From NCBI GenBank assembly GCA_964351245.1, contig CAYGNF010000016.1, positions 1 through 23,417 on the forward strand: a stretch of 23,417 nt of DNA, written 5' to 3'. Numbering within the stretch: the stretch's first letter is position 1; every line of letters begins with the position of its first letter. The DNA comes from JANRKH01 sp964351245 (GTDB lineage Bacteria; Pseudomonadota; Alphaproteobacteria; Rickettsiales; Rickettsiaceae). Shown here piece after piece: positions 1-6,429 of the stretch. A model generated the notes under the pieces. That model was not told where the DNA came from, ran no database searches, and was given only the letters and a program-made list of their open reading frames with translations. A program made the translations under genes and the position numbers.

Positions 1-306
1 TGTATCAAAATCATTCAAATAGAAAAAGATCATGATATGATTGCCTGCAGCTCACTAGATCGTAAAATACTCATATTCCCTATTAATGAAATTCCTACTC
101 TAAAAAAAGGGCAGGGGGTAAATTTAATGAAATTAAAAAATTCTAATTTAGTAGACGTAGTCACTTTTGATTCCTCAATAGGGTTTGCATGGCAATCTAC
201 AAAAGACAAAAAAATCCAATCTAATTTTGTAAACTGGTCTGGCAAAAGAGCTGGGAGTGGAAAACCCCCGCCTTTTGGATTTTCAAAATCAGGTTTCTTT
301 GTTTGA
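1..306 (+). CDS. parC: DNA topoisomerase IV subunit A, C-terminal end (partial)
   Basis: The reading frame is open from base 1 to a TGA at 304-306, so this is the last 101 residues of a gene that begins outside the window. The protein carries the final blade of the ParC/GyrA beta-propeller: an RKILIFPINEIPTLKKGQG stretch, a later GFAWQ segment, and the C-terminal GKRAGSGKPPPFGF tail typical of alphaproteobacterial ParC rather than GyrA. In the family this subunit cuts and rejoins DNA and, with ParE, decatenates daughter chromosomes. The catalytic domain is not in the window. The next gene is convergent, with about 49 bases between stops. ParC over GyrA is inferred from the tail; I am confident of the superfamily. 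Confidence 0.85.
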   Translation, partial: CIKIIQIEKDHDMIACSSLDRKILIFPINEIPTLKKGQGVNLMKLKNSNLVDVVTFDSSIGFAWQSTKDKKIQSNFVNWSGKRAGSGKPPPFGFSKSGFFV

Positions 307-355
307 TGTAGTCTATATGCTATAGCATGTACAAATTGGACAAAGTGTTGACACG

Positions 356-979
356 TCAAAATCCTTCTGCGGATTCTGAATTTAATCCATTATGAAGACA
401 TAATTCTAATAATTTTTCTTCTATACTTCTGGTTTCAAAAAACGCCGCCAATGATAAAAAAATGTTTATAGTTTCTTTGATAGTTTTATCACGCTTGACT
501 GACGATTTTGATGCAAGTGTTTGCATATTATGTAATCTATCAAATTGCTTTATCAATAATGCGTCATACTTTTTTTGTACAAATAAATTATCTACCATTT
601 CAAGAGCGCTGGTTTTAGTGCCATCTAATTTATTTACTCTAGTTAAATCAAGTACATTTCTTGCAACAATTTTCCCAAATTCTAATTCTAGAGTCTCTAG
701 TGCAAGATCAGTATCTTCAAGAGTATCATGTAGTATTGCACTCACTATAATATCTGTATCAAATGCATAATCGCTCACCATGTAAGCAACTTCAAGTGGG
801 TGAGTATAAAAAGCTTCGCCAGAATCTCTTTTTTGTGATCCATGGTATGTCTTTGCATAATATATTGCTTTTTCTATCTTTTTTATATCAACATGCATAT
901 GCTGTGCTGTGATATTTAGTTTTACTAATTTATTTAGTAGTTTGGTTATATAAGGGCAATTATCGGTTAAGGATGTCAT
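356..979 (-). CDS. Stand-alone RelA/SpoT-type HD hydrolase (probable ppGpp hydrolase)
   Basis: This 207-residue protein is essentially only the HD hydrolase domain of RelA/SpoT enzymes, which removes pyrophosphate from (p)ppGpp. The metal and catalytic residues are all visible with family spacing: H60 in a THP motif, H84-D85, E88-D89 (LHDTLEDTD) and D147 in FDRLHNMQTL; K50-R51 precede them. There is no synthetase, TGS or ACT domain, so its size resembles small alarmone hydrolases (Mesh1-like) or the split spoT paralogues of Rickettsia. The start at 979 has no clear Shine-Dalgarno site; a second ATG lies 27 codons in, just before the domain. A good promoter lies upstream at 1031-1059. An intact site is seen; activity on ppGpp is inferred. 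Confidence 0.82.
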   Translation of the reverse strand: MTSLTDNCPYITKLLNKLVKLNITAQHMHVDIKKIEKAIYYAKTYHGSQKRDSGEAFYTHPLEVAYMVSDYAFDTDIIVSAILHDTLEDTDLALETLELEFGKIVARNVLDLTRVNKLDGTKTSALEMVDNLFVQKKYDALLIKQFDRLHNMQTLASKSSVKRDKTIKETINIFLSLAAFFETRSIEEKLLELCLHNGLNSESAEGF

Positions 980-1003
980 ACAAGTATAGGTAGCTTATTT
1001 AAT

Positions 1004-1020
1004 ATCAATATATTATTGAT
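1004..1020. promoter_or_regulatory. Inverted repeat in the hydrolase leader
   Basis: ATCAATA, three bases, then TATTGAT: perfect 7-bp arms placed just downstream of the predicted transcription start. The position fits a repressor operator or a leader hairpin. The composition is all but AT, so chance occurrence is possible. Confidence 0.35.
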
Positions 1021-1030
1021 TTCTGTTCAT

Positions 1031-1059
1031 ATAGTATTCAGTATATTTATAATAATCAA
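1031..1059 (-). promoter_or_regulatory. Predicted sigma70 promoter for the HD hydrolase gene
   Basis: Read on the minus strand, the sequence gives TTGATT (1054-1059), a 17-base spacer and TACTAT (1031-1036). This predicts transcription starting near 1024 and a leader of about 45 bases before the ATG at 979. Confidence 0.5.
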
Positions 1060-1132
1060 GGAAATATTATAAATATATTGGTGATCTTTTATCTTAAAGG
1101 GGCTACTCTAAATATATACCCTAAAGTTGAGC

Positions 1133-1138
1133 TATAAT
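1133..1138 (+). promoter_or_regulatory. Possible -10 element of the RND efflux operon
   Basis: A perfect TATAAT lies 51 bases upstream of the TTG start at 1189. No convincing -35 hexamer stands 16-18 bases before it, so the promoter may be weak or activator dependent. This is a weak call. Confidence 0.3.
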
Positions 1139-1188
1139 GCTTTGTTTGTAGGCTAAAATATGATACGATGAACTAATAAGGCAAATTT

Positions 1189-2229
1189 TTGCGGATTACG
1201 GGCTCATTCAAAGTGAAAACAATACTACTTTTATTTGTACTAATTATAAAAATTTTTAGTCCTATCAATGTATTAGCAGTCTCTAGTGCTAATAATACTA
1301 AAATCAACATCACTCCTCATCAATTACAGACCGCCATCTTTTATGAAGAATATGTGGTCGTAGGGCGAGCCAGCATGCAAAATAGTAGCGATTATTTTGC
1401 AAAGGTACGAGGTGTTGTAGACGAAGTATCTAAGATACAAGGTAGTATGGTACAAAAAGGAGATGTACTATTAATTATAGATAAAAAAGTTGCAGAGAAA
1501 TTGAAGGCACGGGCAGAGGCAAATTTATATCTGGCCGAATCAAATTATAGAGGTAATTCATCTCTTCTAAAGAAAAATATAATCAACAAAGAAGAAATTA
1601 ACAGATCAAAATTATTACTTGAAAATGCAAGGAGTGACTATGCAAAATCGATAGAAATATATGATCATATGGTGATAAAAGCAGAAGAAGATGGTTATAT
1701 AGGGGTTATAAGAGCTAATGTAGCGAGTGATGTAAAAGAGGGTGATTATTTGTTTAGCATCATTAATAAAAGTAATTTTAATATATTTGTAGAATTGCCT
1801 GAAAAGCTCAGAGGAAGAATACTAAGGACAGATAGCGTTAGTATCGAATGTGAAAATGGGGATATTATCAATGGCAATATTTCTGCTATATCTGATTATT
1901 TATCGAATCACGGGACTATAACGGCTAAGCTTCAATTTCCTTTCAATGAAAATCTGATACATGGCTCCTATGTTTCCACTAATATAATTTTCAATAAGCA
2001 TACTGGTCTTGCCGTCCCAGAAAAAGCTATACTCAAAAATAATAACGGCAATTTTGTGTACATGGTTACTAAAGATAATAAAATAAAGCAGATTTTTATT
2101 ACTCCAGGAATCAGGACCAATAATATGATAGAGTTACTATCAAATGAACTCGTAGATGGTGATATGATCGTGCTAGAAGGTTTAACTAAGGTATATGATG
2201 GATTAGAGGTGGAAGTAAACTCACAATGA
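1189..2229 (+). CDS. RND efflux periplasmic adaptor (HlyD/AcrA-type membrane fusion protein)
   Basis: The 346-residue protein has a signal peptide or membrane anchor (about residues 9-33, a long Leu/Ile run). It then shows the adaptor layout: a lipoyl-like half (about 60-100), a helical hairpin (about 100-160), a second lipoyl half (GYIGVIRANVASDVKEGDYL), a beta-barrel and a membrane-proximal region (about 275-340). In the family it bridges an inner-membrane RND pump to a TolC-type channel. The start is TTG with AAGG at 1178-1181 and 7-base spacing; a GTG eight codons later (1213) is the alternative and leaves the signal peptide intact. No lipobox cysteine is seen. The pump follows after 106 bases. 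The substrate cannot be told. Confidence 0.85.
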   Translation: MRITGSFKVKTILLLFVLIIKIFSPINVLAVSSANNTKINITPHQLQTAIFYEEYVVVGRASMQNSSDYFAKVRGVVDEVSKIQGSMVQKGDVLLIIDKKVAEKLKARAEANLYLAESNYRGNSSLLKKNIINKEEINRSKLLLENARSDYAKSIEIYDHMVIKAEEDGYIGVIRANVASDVKEGDYLFSIINKSNFNIFVELPEKLRGRILRTDSVSIECENGDIINGNISAISDYLSNHGTITAKLQFPFNENLIHGSYVSTNIIFNKHTGLAVPEKAILKNNNGNFVYMVTKDNKIKQIFITPGIRTNNMIELLSNELVDGDMIVLEGLTKVYDGLEVEVNSQ

Positions 2230-2243
2230 ATCTTGTCATGATA

Positions 2244-2256
2244 GTAACTCAGTTAC
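2244..2256 (+). repeat. Short hairpin GTAACT-C-AGTTAC after the adaptor gene
   Basis: Perfect 6-bp arms with a one-base centre, 15 bases after the adaptor stop. No T-tract follows, so it is not an intrinsic terminator. It could be an operator or an RNA processing site within the operon. Confidence 0.3.
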
Positions 2257-2291
2257 CCAATTTATTGATATTATTTACCGCGACTTGCAAT

Positions 2292-2307
2292 ATTCTATAT
2301 ATAGAAT
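2292..2307. repeat. 16-bp perfect palindrome upstream of the RND pump
   Basis: ATTCTATATATAGAAT reads the same on both strands and ends 28 bases before the pump ATG. The pump has no Shine-Dalgarno site, so structure here could matter to its translation, or the site could bind a regulator. Both ideas are inference. Confidence 0.4.
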
Positions 2308-2335
2308 TCGTGATGTGTCAAAATACTATTAAATT

Positions 2336-5300
2336 ATGACATTCTCTTCCCTTTGCATCAAAAGACCTGTTTTTACCATAGTACTCAGCCTAATAGTGCT
2401 TGTATTAGGGGCTGTATCTTATACTAAATTACAAATTAGAGATACTCCTAATATAATGCCTCCTATAGTCTCAGTGGAAGCTATATATCCTGGGGCGGAT
2501 GCACTTTACATGGAGAAGCAAATCACCACAAGGATAGAAAAAGTCCTGAAAAATGTTAAAAATTTAGACTCCATGTCTTCTGCTAGTAAATTAGGCAGCA
2601 GCGTTATTACTTTATTGTTTAAGCTAGATGCAGATATAGAAATAGCCCTTAATGATGTAAGATCTAAAATTGCTGATCTAAACACTATCTTTCCTGATGA
2701 CATGAAACAACCATCAGTTTCTAAGTTAGATTTAGATAGTTGGCCAAGTATGTGGATAAGTATTAATAGCGATAGGCATGATAACCTAGAGCTAACAAGA
2801 ATTGCTGACGAATATATTAAATCAGAACTAGAGAGATTGCCTTCTGTAGGTAGCTCAATAATTTTTGGTGGAAGAAATTATGTAATGAAGATAGAGCCAG
2901 ATAATGCAGGGTTATTTCAGCATAAAATATCTCCATTTGAAATTGAGTACGCAATTATAAATCAAAATAAAGATTATCCGGCCGGTACCATTAAGTCTGA
3001 TTCACGTAATTTTAGCTTAAGGCTTAACGCATCTTTAAATAATACCAAGGAATTTGGTAATATTATTATTAAAAAATATCAGGATGGCACTGTCATCAAA
3101 CTTAGAGACATAGCGCGTATTAGCTTAGAGCCCTTAGAAACTAATGTAATTTTAAGATATAATGGCAAACGATCTATTGCTATAGGCTTAATCAAACAAT
3201 CTACAGCAAATATTATTGAACTATCGAATAATGCTAGGAAAGAGCTCGGGAAGATAAAAAAGAATTTACCTGCAGGAGTGCAGATAGAAATAGCACATGA
3301 TATCGCCATTCCACTTAAAGAATCTATAAAAGAAGTTTTTTATACAATATTTGAAGCTGTGATTTTAGTTGGATTAGTAACATATATTTTTCTTGCGTCT
3401 GCTACTATTACCCTAATTCCCTTAGTGACTATTCCTATATCTTTAATCGGCACTTTTGCAGCTATGTATTTTTGTGGATTTTCTATAAATATTTTTACTT
3501 TACTTGCCATGATTTTAGCAATTGGCCTTGTAGTAGATGATGCAATAGTGATGCTAGAAAATATCGTTAGACATAAAAATGAATTTGGCAAAACTTCTAT
3601 GCAGGCCGCGTATGACGGAGCAAATGAAATTGGTTTTGCTGTCATTGCTATGACTATTACCCTTGCTTCTGTATTTTTGCCAGTAGGATTGATTGAAGGG
3701 TTTTTAGGTAAATTATTCATAGAATTTGCATGGACTCTGGCATTTTGTGTATTATTTTCTGGATTTGTGGCCCTGACTTTAACTCCAATGATGACAAGTA
3801 GAATGATAGGGGATGTAGAGCATAAAAAGCCCAGAATATTACAAAGCTTTGATCTGTATTTTAATATATTGCAAGCAAAATATGTTGATTACCTAGGGGT
3901 TGCTATAGAAAACAAAAAAAGATTTTTTGCTATCTGCTCTTCCTCTGTAATATTACTGATAATAAGCGTGAATTACATACCTAAAATATTTGCCCCAGAA
4001 GAGGATCAAGCATTTTTGCAAGTATTTTTTTCCGGCCCTGAAGGATCAAGTGTAAAAGAATCAGAAAAATCTGTTTTAAGGGCAGAGGAGATAATGCAAA
4101 AAGATAAAGATATATTCGGATTTTTTGCTGTGATAGGCTGGGGAGGGGGTGAGAGTGGCATGGCTTTTGTTCCTTTAACAGAATGGAGTAAAAGAAAAAG
4201 ATCGCATCAGGATATCAAAGGGGATCTAAATGCTCAATTTTCTAAAATACCAGGAATGTCTATATTTGCAGTAAGCCCAAGATCTTTGGGCTCAGGGGGA
4301 TCAGAGAAGATGGTGGAATTTGACTTACAAAGCTCTTTGACTTACGAAGAGCTTGATATATTGTCAAATAATTTTATAGATCAAATGAAACAAAATTCGA
4401 TATTTCAAAACGTGGAGAGGGATTTTAAATCCTCAACTCCTACTATTGATATATTAGTCAATCGAGAAAATGCTTATAGATACGGAGCAAATCTTGAGAC
4501 CATAGGTAGAACAGTGCAATATCTGATTGCAGGTAGAACTGTAGGGGATTTTAGGATGGGTAATGATATATATAATGTAATGTTGCAATACCCAGAAGCA
4601 CAAAGAACAAACCCGGATGACTTAAAAAGAATATTAATTAAAACTGATAATAATAATATTGTACCTCTAGAATCAGTGGCCAAAATAATAGAAAAAATTA
4701 CAGTACAAGAATACCGGCACTATAATACAGCTAAATCTATAACTATTACATCCGATTTATCATCTGGAGCAAGTTTAGCAGATGCAGTAAATGCAGTAGA
4801 TCAAATAGCTAAAAACGCCCTCAATAAAGATAACACAAAAATAGGATATCTAGGACAGATTAAACAGATGCAAGATTCTACAAATAGTATAATAGTGATT
4901 TTTGGCTTTGCGATGATTTTTATATTTTTGATACTTGCTGCTCAGTTTGAAAGTTTTTTGGATGCGATATTAATTCTACTTGTAGTACCATTTTCAATTA
5001 CCGGAGGAGTATTAGGACTATATTTATCGGGTGATACTATTAATATGTATAGTAATATAGGGCTGGTGACATTAATAGGACTGATTACTAAAAACTCTAT
5101 AATGATTGTAGAATTTGCTAACCACTTGCGAGAAAAGGGTGCGGAGATACAAGATGCAGCACTTGAATCAGCTAAACTGCGACTAAGGCCAATATTAATG
5201 ACAAGTATCGCTACTGTTTGCGGAGCGATGCCTTTAGTATTTGCAACAGGAGCTGGTGCTGCAGCGCGTAATTCAATTGGCATAGTAATTGTTTACGGAA

Positions 5301-5383
5301 TGACTATTGGGACTCTATTTACGATATTTGTAATACCAGTAATGTATCAAACATTTAAAAAGAAGATATCATTGCAACCATAA
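2336..5383 (+). CDS. RND multidrug efflux pump, AcrB-type inner-membrane subunit
   Basis: At 1015 residues this is a full-length HAE-1 family pump. It opens with the first membrane helix after IKRPVF and has a periplasmic porter domain (about 30-330), a central helix bundle (about 335-490), a second porter domain (about 545-860) and a final bundle (about 865-1005). The proton-relay residues are present: D401-D402 in GLVVDDAIVMLENI, K919 in ITKNSIMIVEF and R951 in LRLRPILMTS. By homology it uses the proton gradient to expel hydrophobic compounds, working with the adaptor upstream and an outer-membrane channel not encoded here. An in-frame TAA lies just before the ATG, which fixes the start; no Shine-Dalgarno site is seen. 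A terminator overlaps its stop. Confidence 0.93.
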   Translation: MTFSSLCIKRPVFTIVLSLIVLVLGAVSYTKLQIRDTPNIMPPIVSVEAIYPGADALYMEKQITTRIEKVLKNVKNLDSMSSASKLGSSVITLLFKLDADIEIALNDVRSKIADLNTIFPDDMKQPSVSKLDLDSWPSMWISINSDRHDNLELTRIADEYIKSELERLPSVGSSIIFGGRNYVMKIEPDNAGLFQHKISPFEIEYAIINQNKDYPAGTIKSDSRNFSLRLNASLNNTKEFGNIIIKKYQDGTVIKLRDIARISLEPLETNVILRYNGKRSIAIGLIKQSTANIIELSNNARKELGKIKKNLPAGVQIEIAHDIAIPLKESIKEVFYTIFEAVILVGLVTYIFLASATITLIPLVTIPISLIGTFAAMYFCGFSINIFTLLAMILAIGLVVDDAIVMLENIVRHKNEFGKTSMQAAYDGANEIGFAVIAMTITLASVFLPVGLIEGFLGKLFIEFAWTLAFCVLFSGFVALTLTPMMTSRMIGDVEHKKPRILQSFDLYFNILQAKYVDYLGVAIENKKRFFAICSSSVILLIISVNYIPKIFAPEEDQAFLQVFFSGPEGSSVKESEKSVLRAEEIMQKDKDIFGFFAVIGWGGGESGMAFVPLTEWSKRKRSHQDIKGDLNAQFSKIPGMSIFAVSPRSLGSGGSEKMVEFDLQSSLTYEELDILSNNFIDQMKQNSIFQNVERDFKSSTPTIDILVNRENAYRYGANLETIGRTVQYLIAGRTVGDFRMGNDIYNVMLQYPEAQRTNPDDLKRILIKTDNNNIVPLESVAKIIEKITVQEYRHYNTAKSITITSDLSSGASLADAVNAVDQIAKNALNKDNTKIGYLGQIKQMQDSTNSIIVIFGFAMIFIFLILAAQFESFLDAILILLVVPFSITGGVLGLYLSGDTINMYSNIGLVTLIGLITKNSIMIVEFANHLREKGAEIQDAALESAKLRLRPILMTSIATVCGAMPLVFATGAGAAARNSIGIVIVYGMTIGTLFTIFVIPVMYQTFKKKISLQP

Positions 5384-5403
5384 AGCTTATGAGAGCTTTT
5401 TTT
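5382..5403 (+). terminator. Intrinsic terminator of the RND operon
   Basis: AAAGCT, a six-base loop, AGCTTT, then an unbroken T-tract to 5403. The left arm overlaps the pump's TAA stop codon. Confidence 0.75.
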
Positions 5404-5430
5404 ATATAGCAATACAGATATGGCCTCCAT

Positions 5431-5517
5431 TTATTTTTTTAAAAAGATTTTTCCGGCGGGCTTCCGAACTTTTTTATTTAATTTTATAGGGTCAATCCCT
5501 AGATTTTTGTAACGCAA
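5431..5517 (-). CDS. Possible 28-residue basic peptide or gene remnant
   Basis: On the minus strand a TTG-initiated frame encodes a short Lys/Arg-rich peptide (residues 2-12 RYKNLGIDPIK, later KKVRKPAGKIF), ending at TAA 5431-5433. An in-frame TGA lies at 5524-5526. The composition looks more coding-like than random AT-rich spacer, but there is no ATG, the site GATGAGAT upstream is a weak ribosome-binding candidate, and I recognise no family. It may equally be the tail of a decayed gene. Confidence 0.2.
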   Translation of the reverse strand: MRYKNLGIDPIKLNKKVRKPAGKIFLKK

Positions 5518-5520
5518 ATT

Positions 5521-5549
5521 ATCTCATCATAATATTAATCTCATCATAA
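5521..5549. repeat. 12-bp direct repeat, period 17
   Basis: ATCTCATCATAA occurs at 5521-5532 and again at 5538-5549, separated by five bases. The spacing differs from the helical repeat (10-11 or 21), so a tandem protein-binding site is only a guess; it may be a slippage relic. Confidence 0.4.
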
Positions 5550-5580
5550 GATGACTATTCTGATGTAATGTGTTATTTTC

Positions 5581-5596
5581 CATAATATATATTATG
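5581..5596. repeat. 16-bp perfect palindrome
   Basis: CATAATATATATTATG is a perfect inverted repeat in the spacer. An operator is possible, but no divergent promoter is clear beside it. Confidence 0.35.
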
Positions 5597-5771
5597 TAAC
5601 TTTTTTATGCTATATCATTCTTGGAAGTTATCATTTTTAGATTATGAGATTTGATTGAGGATTTGGTATGATCCACTAATATTACCCCTAATACCTCCCG
5701 TAACAAGAAGATATATGGCTAACTGGACTTGGGATATTGTAATGAGTATATGAGGCAGTGATATAGAAAGT

Positions 5772-5818
5772 TACAAGAAGCCTGAGAATAAGTAAAATTT
5801 ATTTACAGGCTTCTTGTA
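5772..5818 (-). terminator. Long hairpin downstream of the small secreted protein gene
   Basis: TACAAGAAGCCTG (5772-5784) and CAGGCTTCTTGTA (5806-5818) form a perfect 13-bp stem with a 21-base loop, starting 11 bases after the stop of the gene read on the minus strand. Only a broken T-run (ACTTTCT) follows, so it may act as a terminator or as an RNA 3'-end protector. Confidence 0.6.
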
Positions 5819-5829
5819 TAGAACAACTC

Positions 5830-6027
5830 TTAATGTTTTGGAGTTGCTGGAGCTTCAGTTTTTGGTTCTGCAGACTCAGACTCTGTTTTTGTTTCAGTAG
5901 TTTGCTCTGTTGTTGGCACCACTTCGTCTTTTTTCTTCATTTTCTCTTCGTGCTTCATATCAGCAGCAAAAGATGATGAAGAAAGAATTAATGCAAATGA
6001 TGCAATTAAGGTAGCTAATTTTTTCAT
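5830..6027 (-). CDS. Small secreted low-complexity protein
   Basis: This 65-residue protein has a clear signal peptide (MKK, then a hydrophobic run to SSSFA, cleavage expected near residue 21-22). The mature part of about 43 residues is rich in Glu, Lys, Thr and Pro (KMKKKDEVV, TTEQTTETKTESES) and probably unfolded. I recognise no family. Its expression signals are strong for this genome: AGGAGA at 6037-6042 lies 9 bases before the ATG, and a 13-bp hairpin follows the stop. It stands alone, with gene-poor DNA on both sides. Export to the periplasm or beyond is inferred from the signal peptide. A translated small protein is likely; its role is unknown. Confidence 0.75.
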   Translation of the reverse strand: MKKLATLIASFALILSSSSFAADMKHEEKMKKKDEVVPTTEQTTETKTESESAEPKTEAPATPKH

Positions 6028-6036
6028 AATTTAAGT

Positions 6037-6064
6037 TCTCCTAAAAAATTTGTTGATAAACAAA
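6037..6064 (-). promoter_or_regulatory. Leader hairpin, T-run and strong RBS of the small secreted protein
   Basis: On the minus strand TTTGTT, TATC, AACAAA (6064-6049) is followed at once by six T and then AGGAGA (6042-6037). Hairpin plus T-run directly before a ribosome site resembles a small attenuator, though the stem has only one GC pair. Confidence 0.35.
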
Positions 6065-6429
6065 CCGCATAATCGCAGCAGGAAAGTTATTTTTCTGAGC
6101 GTATTTTTTTTACCTTAAAGGAAGATTTGATGAGCAGAATTAACATTCTGGACTAAATACTTCATTTTAAGATCTACGGATTTACAAAAAATGGAGTATA
6201 TATAGTTATATATAAACCCCTCTCTATAAAAATCTCAGAATACTATCTAACTTGCTAGCTATCGGTGTCAGTTACTTATTAAAGCACAGATTGATAAAAT
6301 TATCAAATGATTAGTTGATACAAGTATAGGTTTTTTATTGATATTTTGCGTATTAGCCTCTCTCTACTGCCCTCAATTCATTATATAAATAATATTTAGT
6401 GCAATAATATTAGATTAATTACAAAAATT
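6065..6429. other. Gene-free spacer upstream of murJ with AT palindromes
   Basis: No open frame worth calling lies on either strand in these 365 bases. Inverted repeats are TATATATA-GT-TATATATA (6197-6214) and TTGATAA-AA-TTATCAA (6291-6306). The second is the better operator candidate because it is not a simple AT run. The spacer must hold promoters for murJ (+) and for the small secreted protein (-), but I see no hexamer pair good enough to place them. Confidence 0.5.

Larger units (their letters stand above)
5404..5829. other. Gene-poor spacer with repeats and possible coding remnants
   Basis: No gene is recognised in these 426 bases. The spacer holds a 28-codon TTG-start frame (5431-5517, -), a 12-bp direct repeat (5521-5549), a 16-bp palindrome (5581-5596), a 33-42 codon stretch open on both strands without ordinary starts (about 5640-5770), and the terminator hairpin at 5772-5818. 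The local GC-rich patch near 5452-5468 stands out from the AT-rich surroundings. It could be an eroded gene or an unrecognised small RNA. Confidence 0.5.

Noticed and set aside
317..328. ATGCTATAGCAT palindrome between parC and the HD gene
   Set aside because: It has no loop and no T-tract, so it is not a credible terminator, and it is short enough to be chance.
30..359. 109-codon open frame on the minus strand
   Set aside because: It lies opposite the clearly recognisable parC end; the plus-strand protein explains the sequence.
462..770. 102-codon open frame on the plus strand
   Set aside because: It is antisense to the HD hydrolase, whose active-site residues are all conserved.
978..991. 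14-base sequence ATACAAGTATAGGT repeated at 6318-6331
   Set aside because: About one 14-mer repeat is expected by chance in a window of this size and composition.
3340..3720. 126-codon minus-strand frame inside the RND pump
   Set aside because: It is antisense to conserved membrane helices and the VVDDAIVMLE motif; it has no family features.
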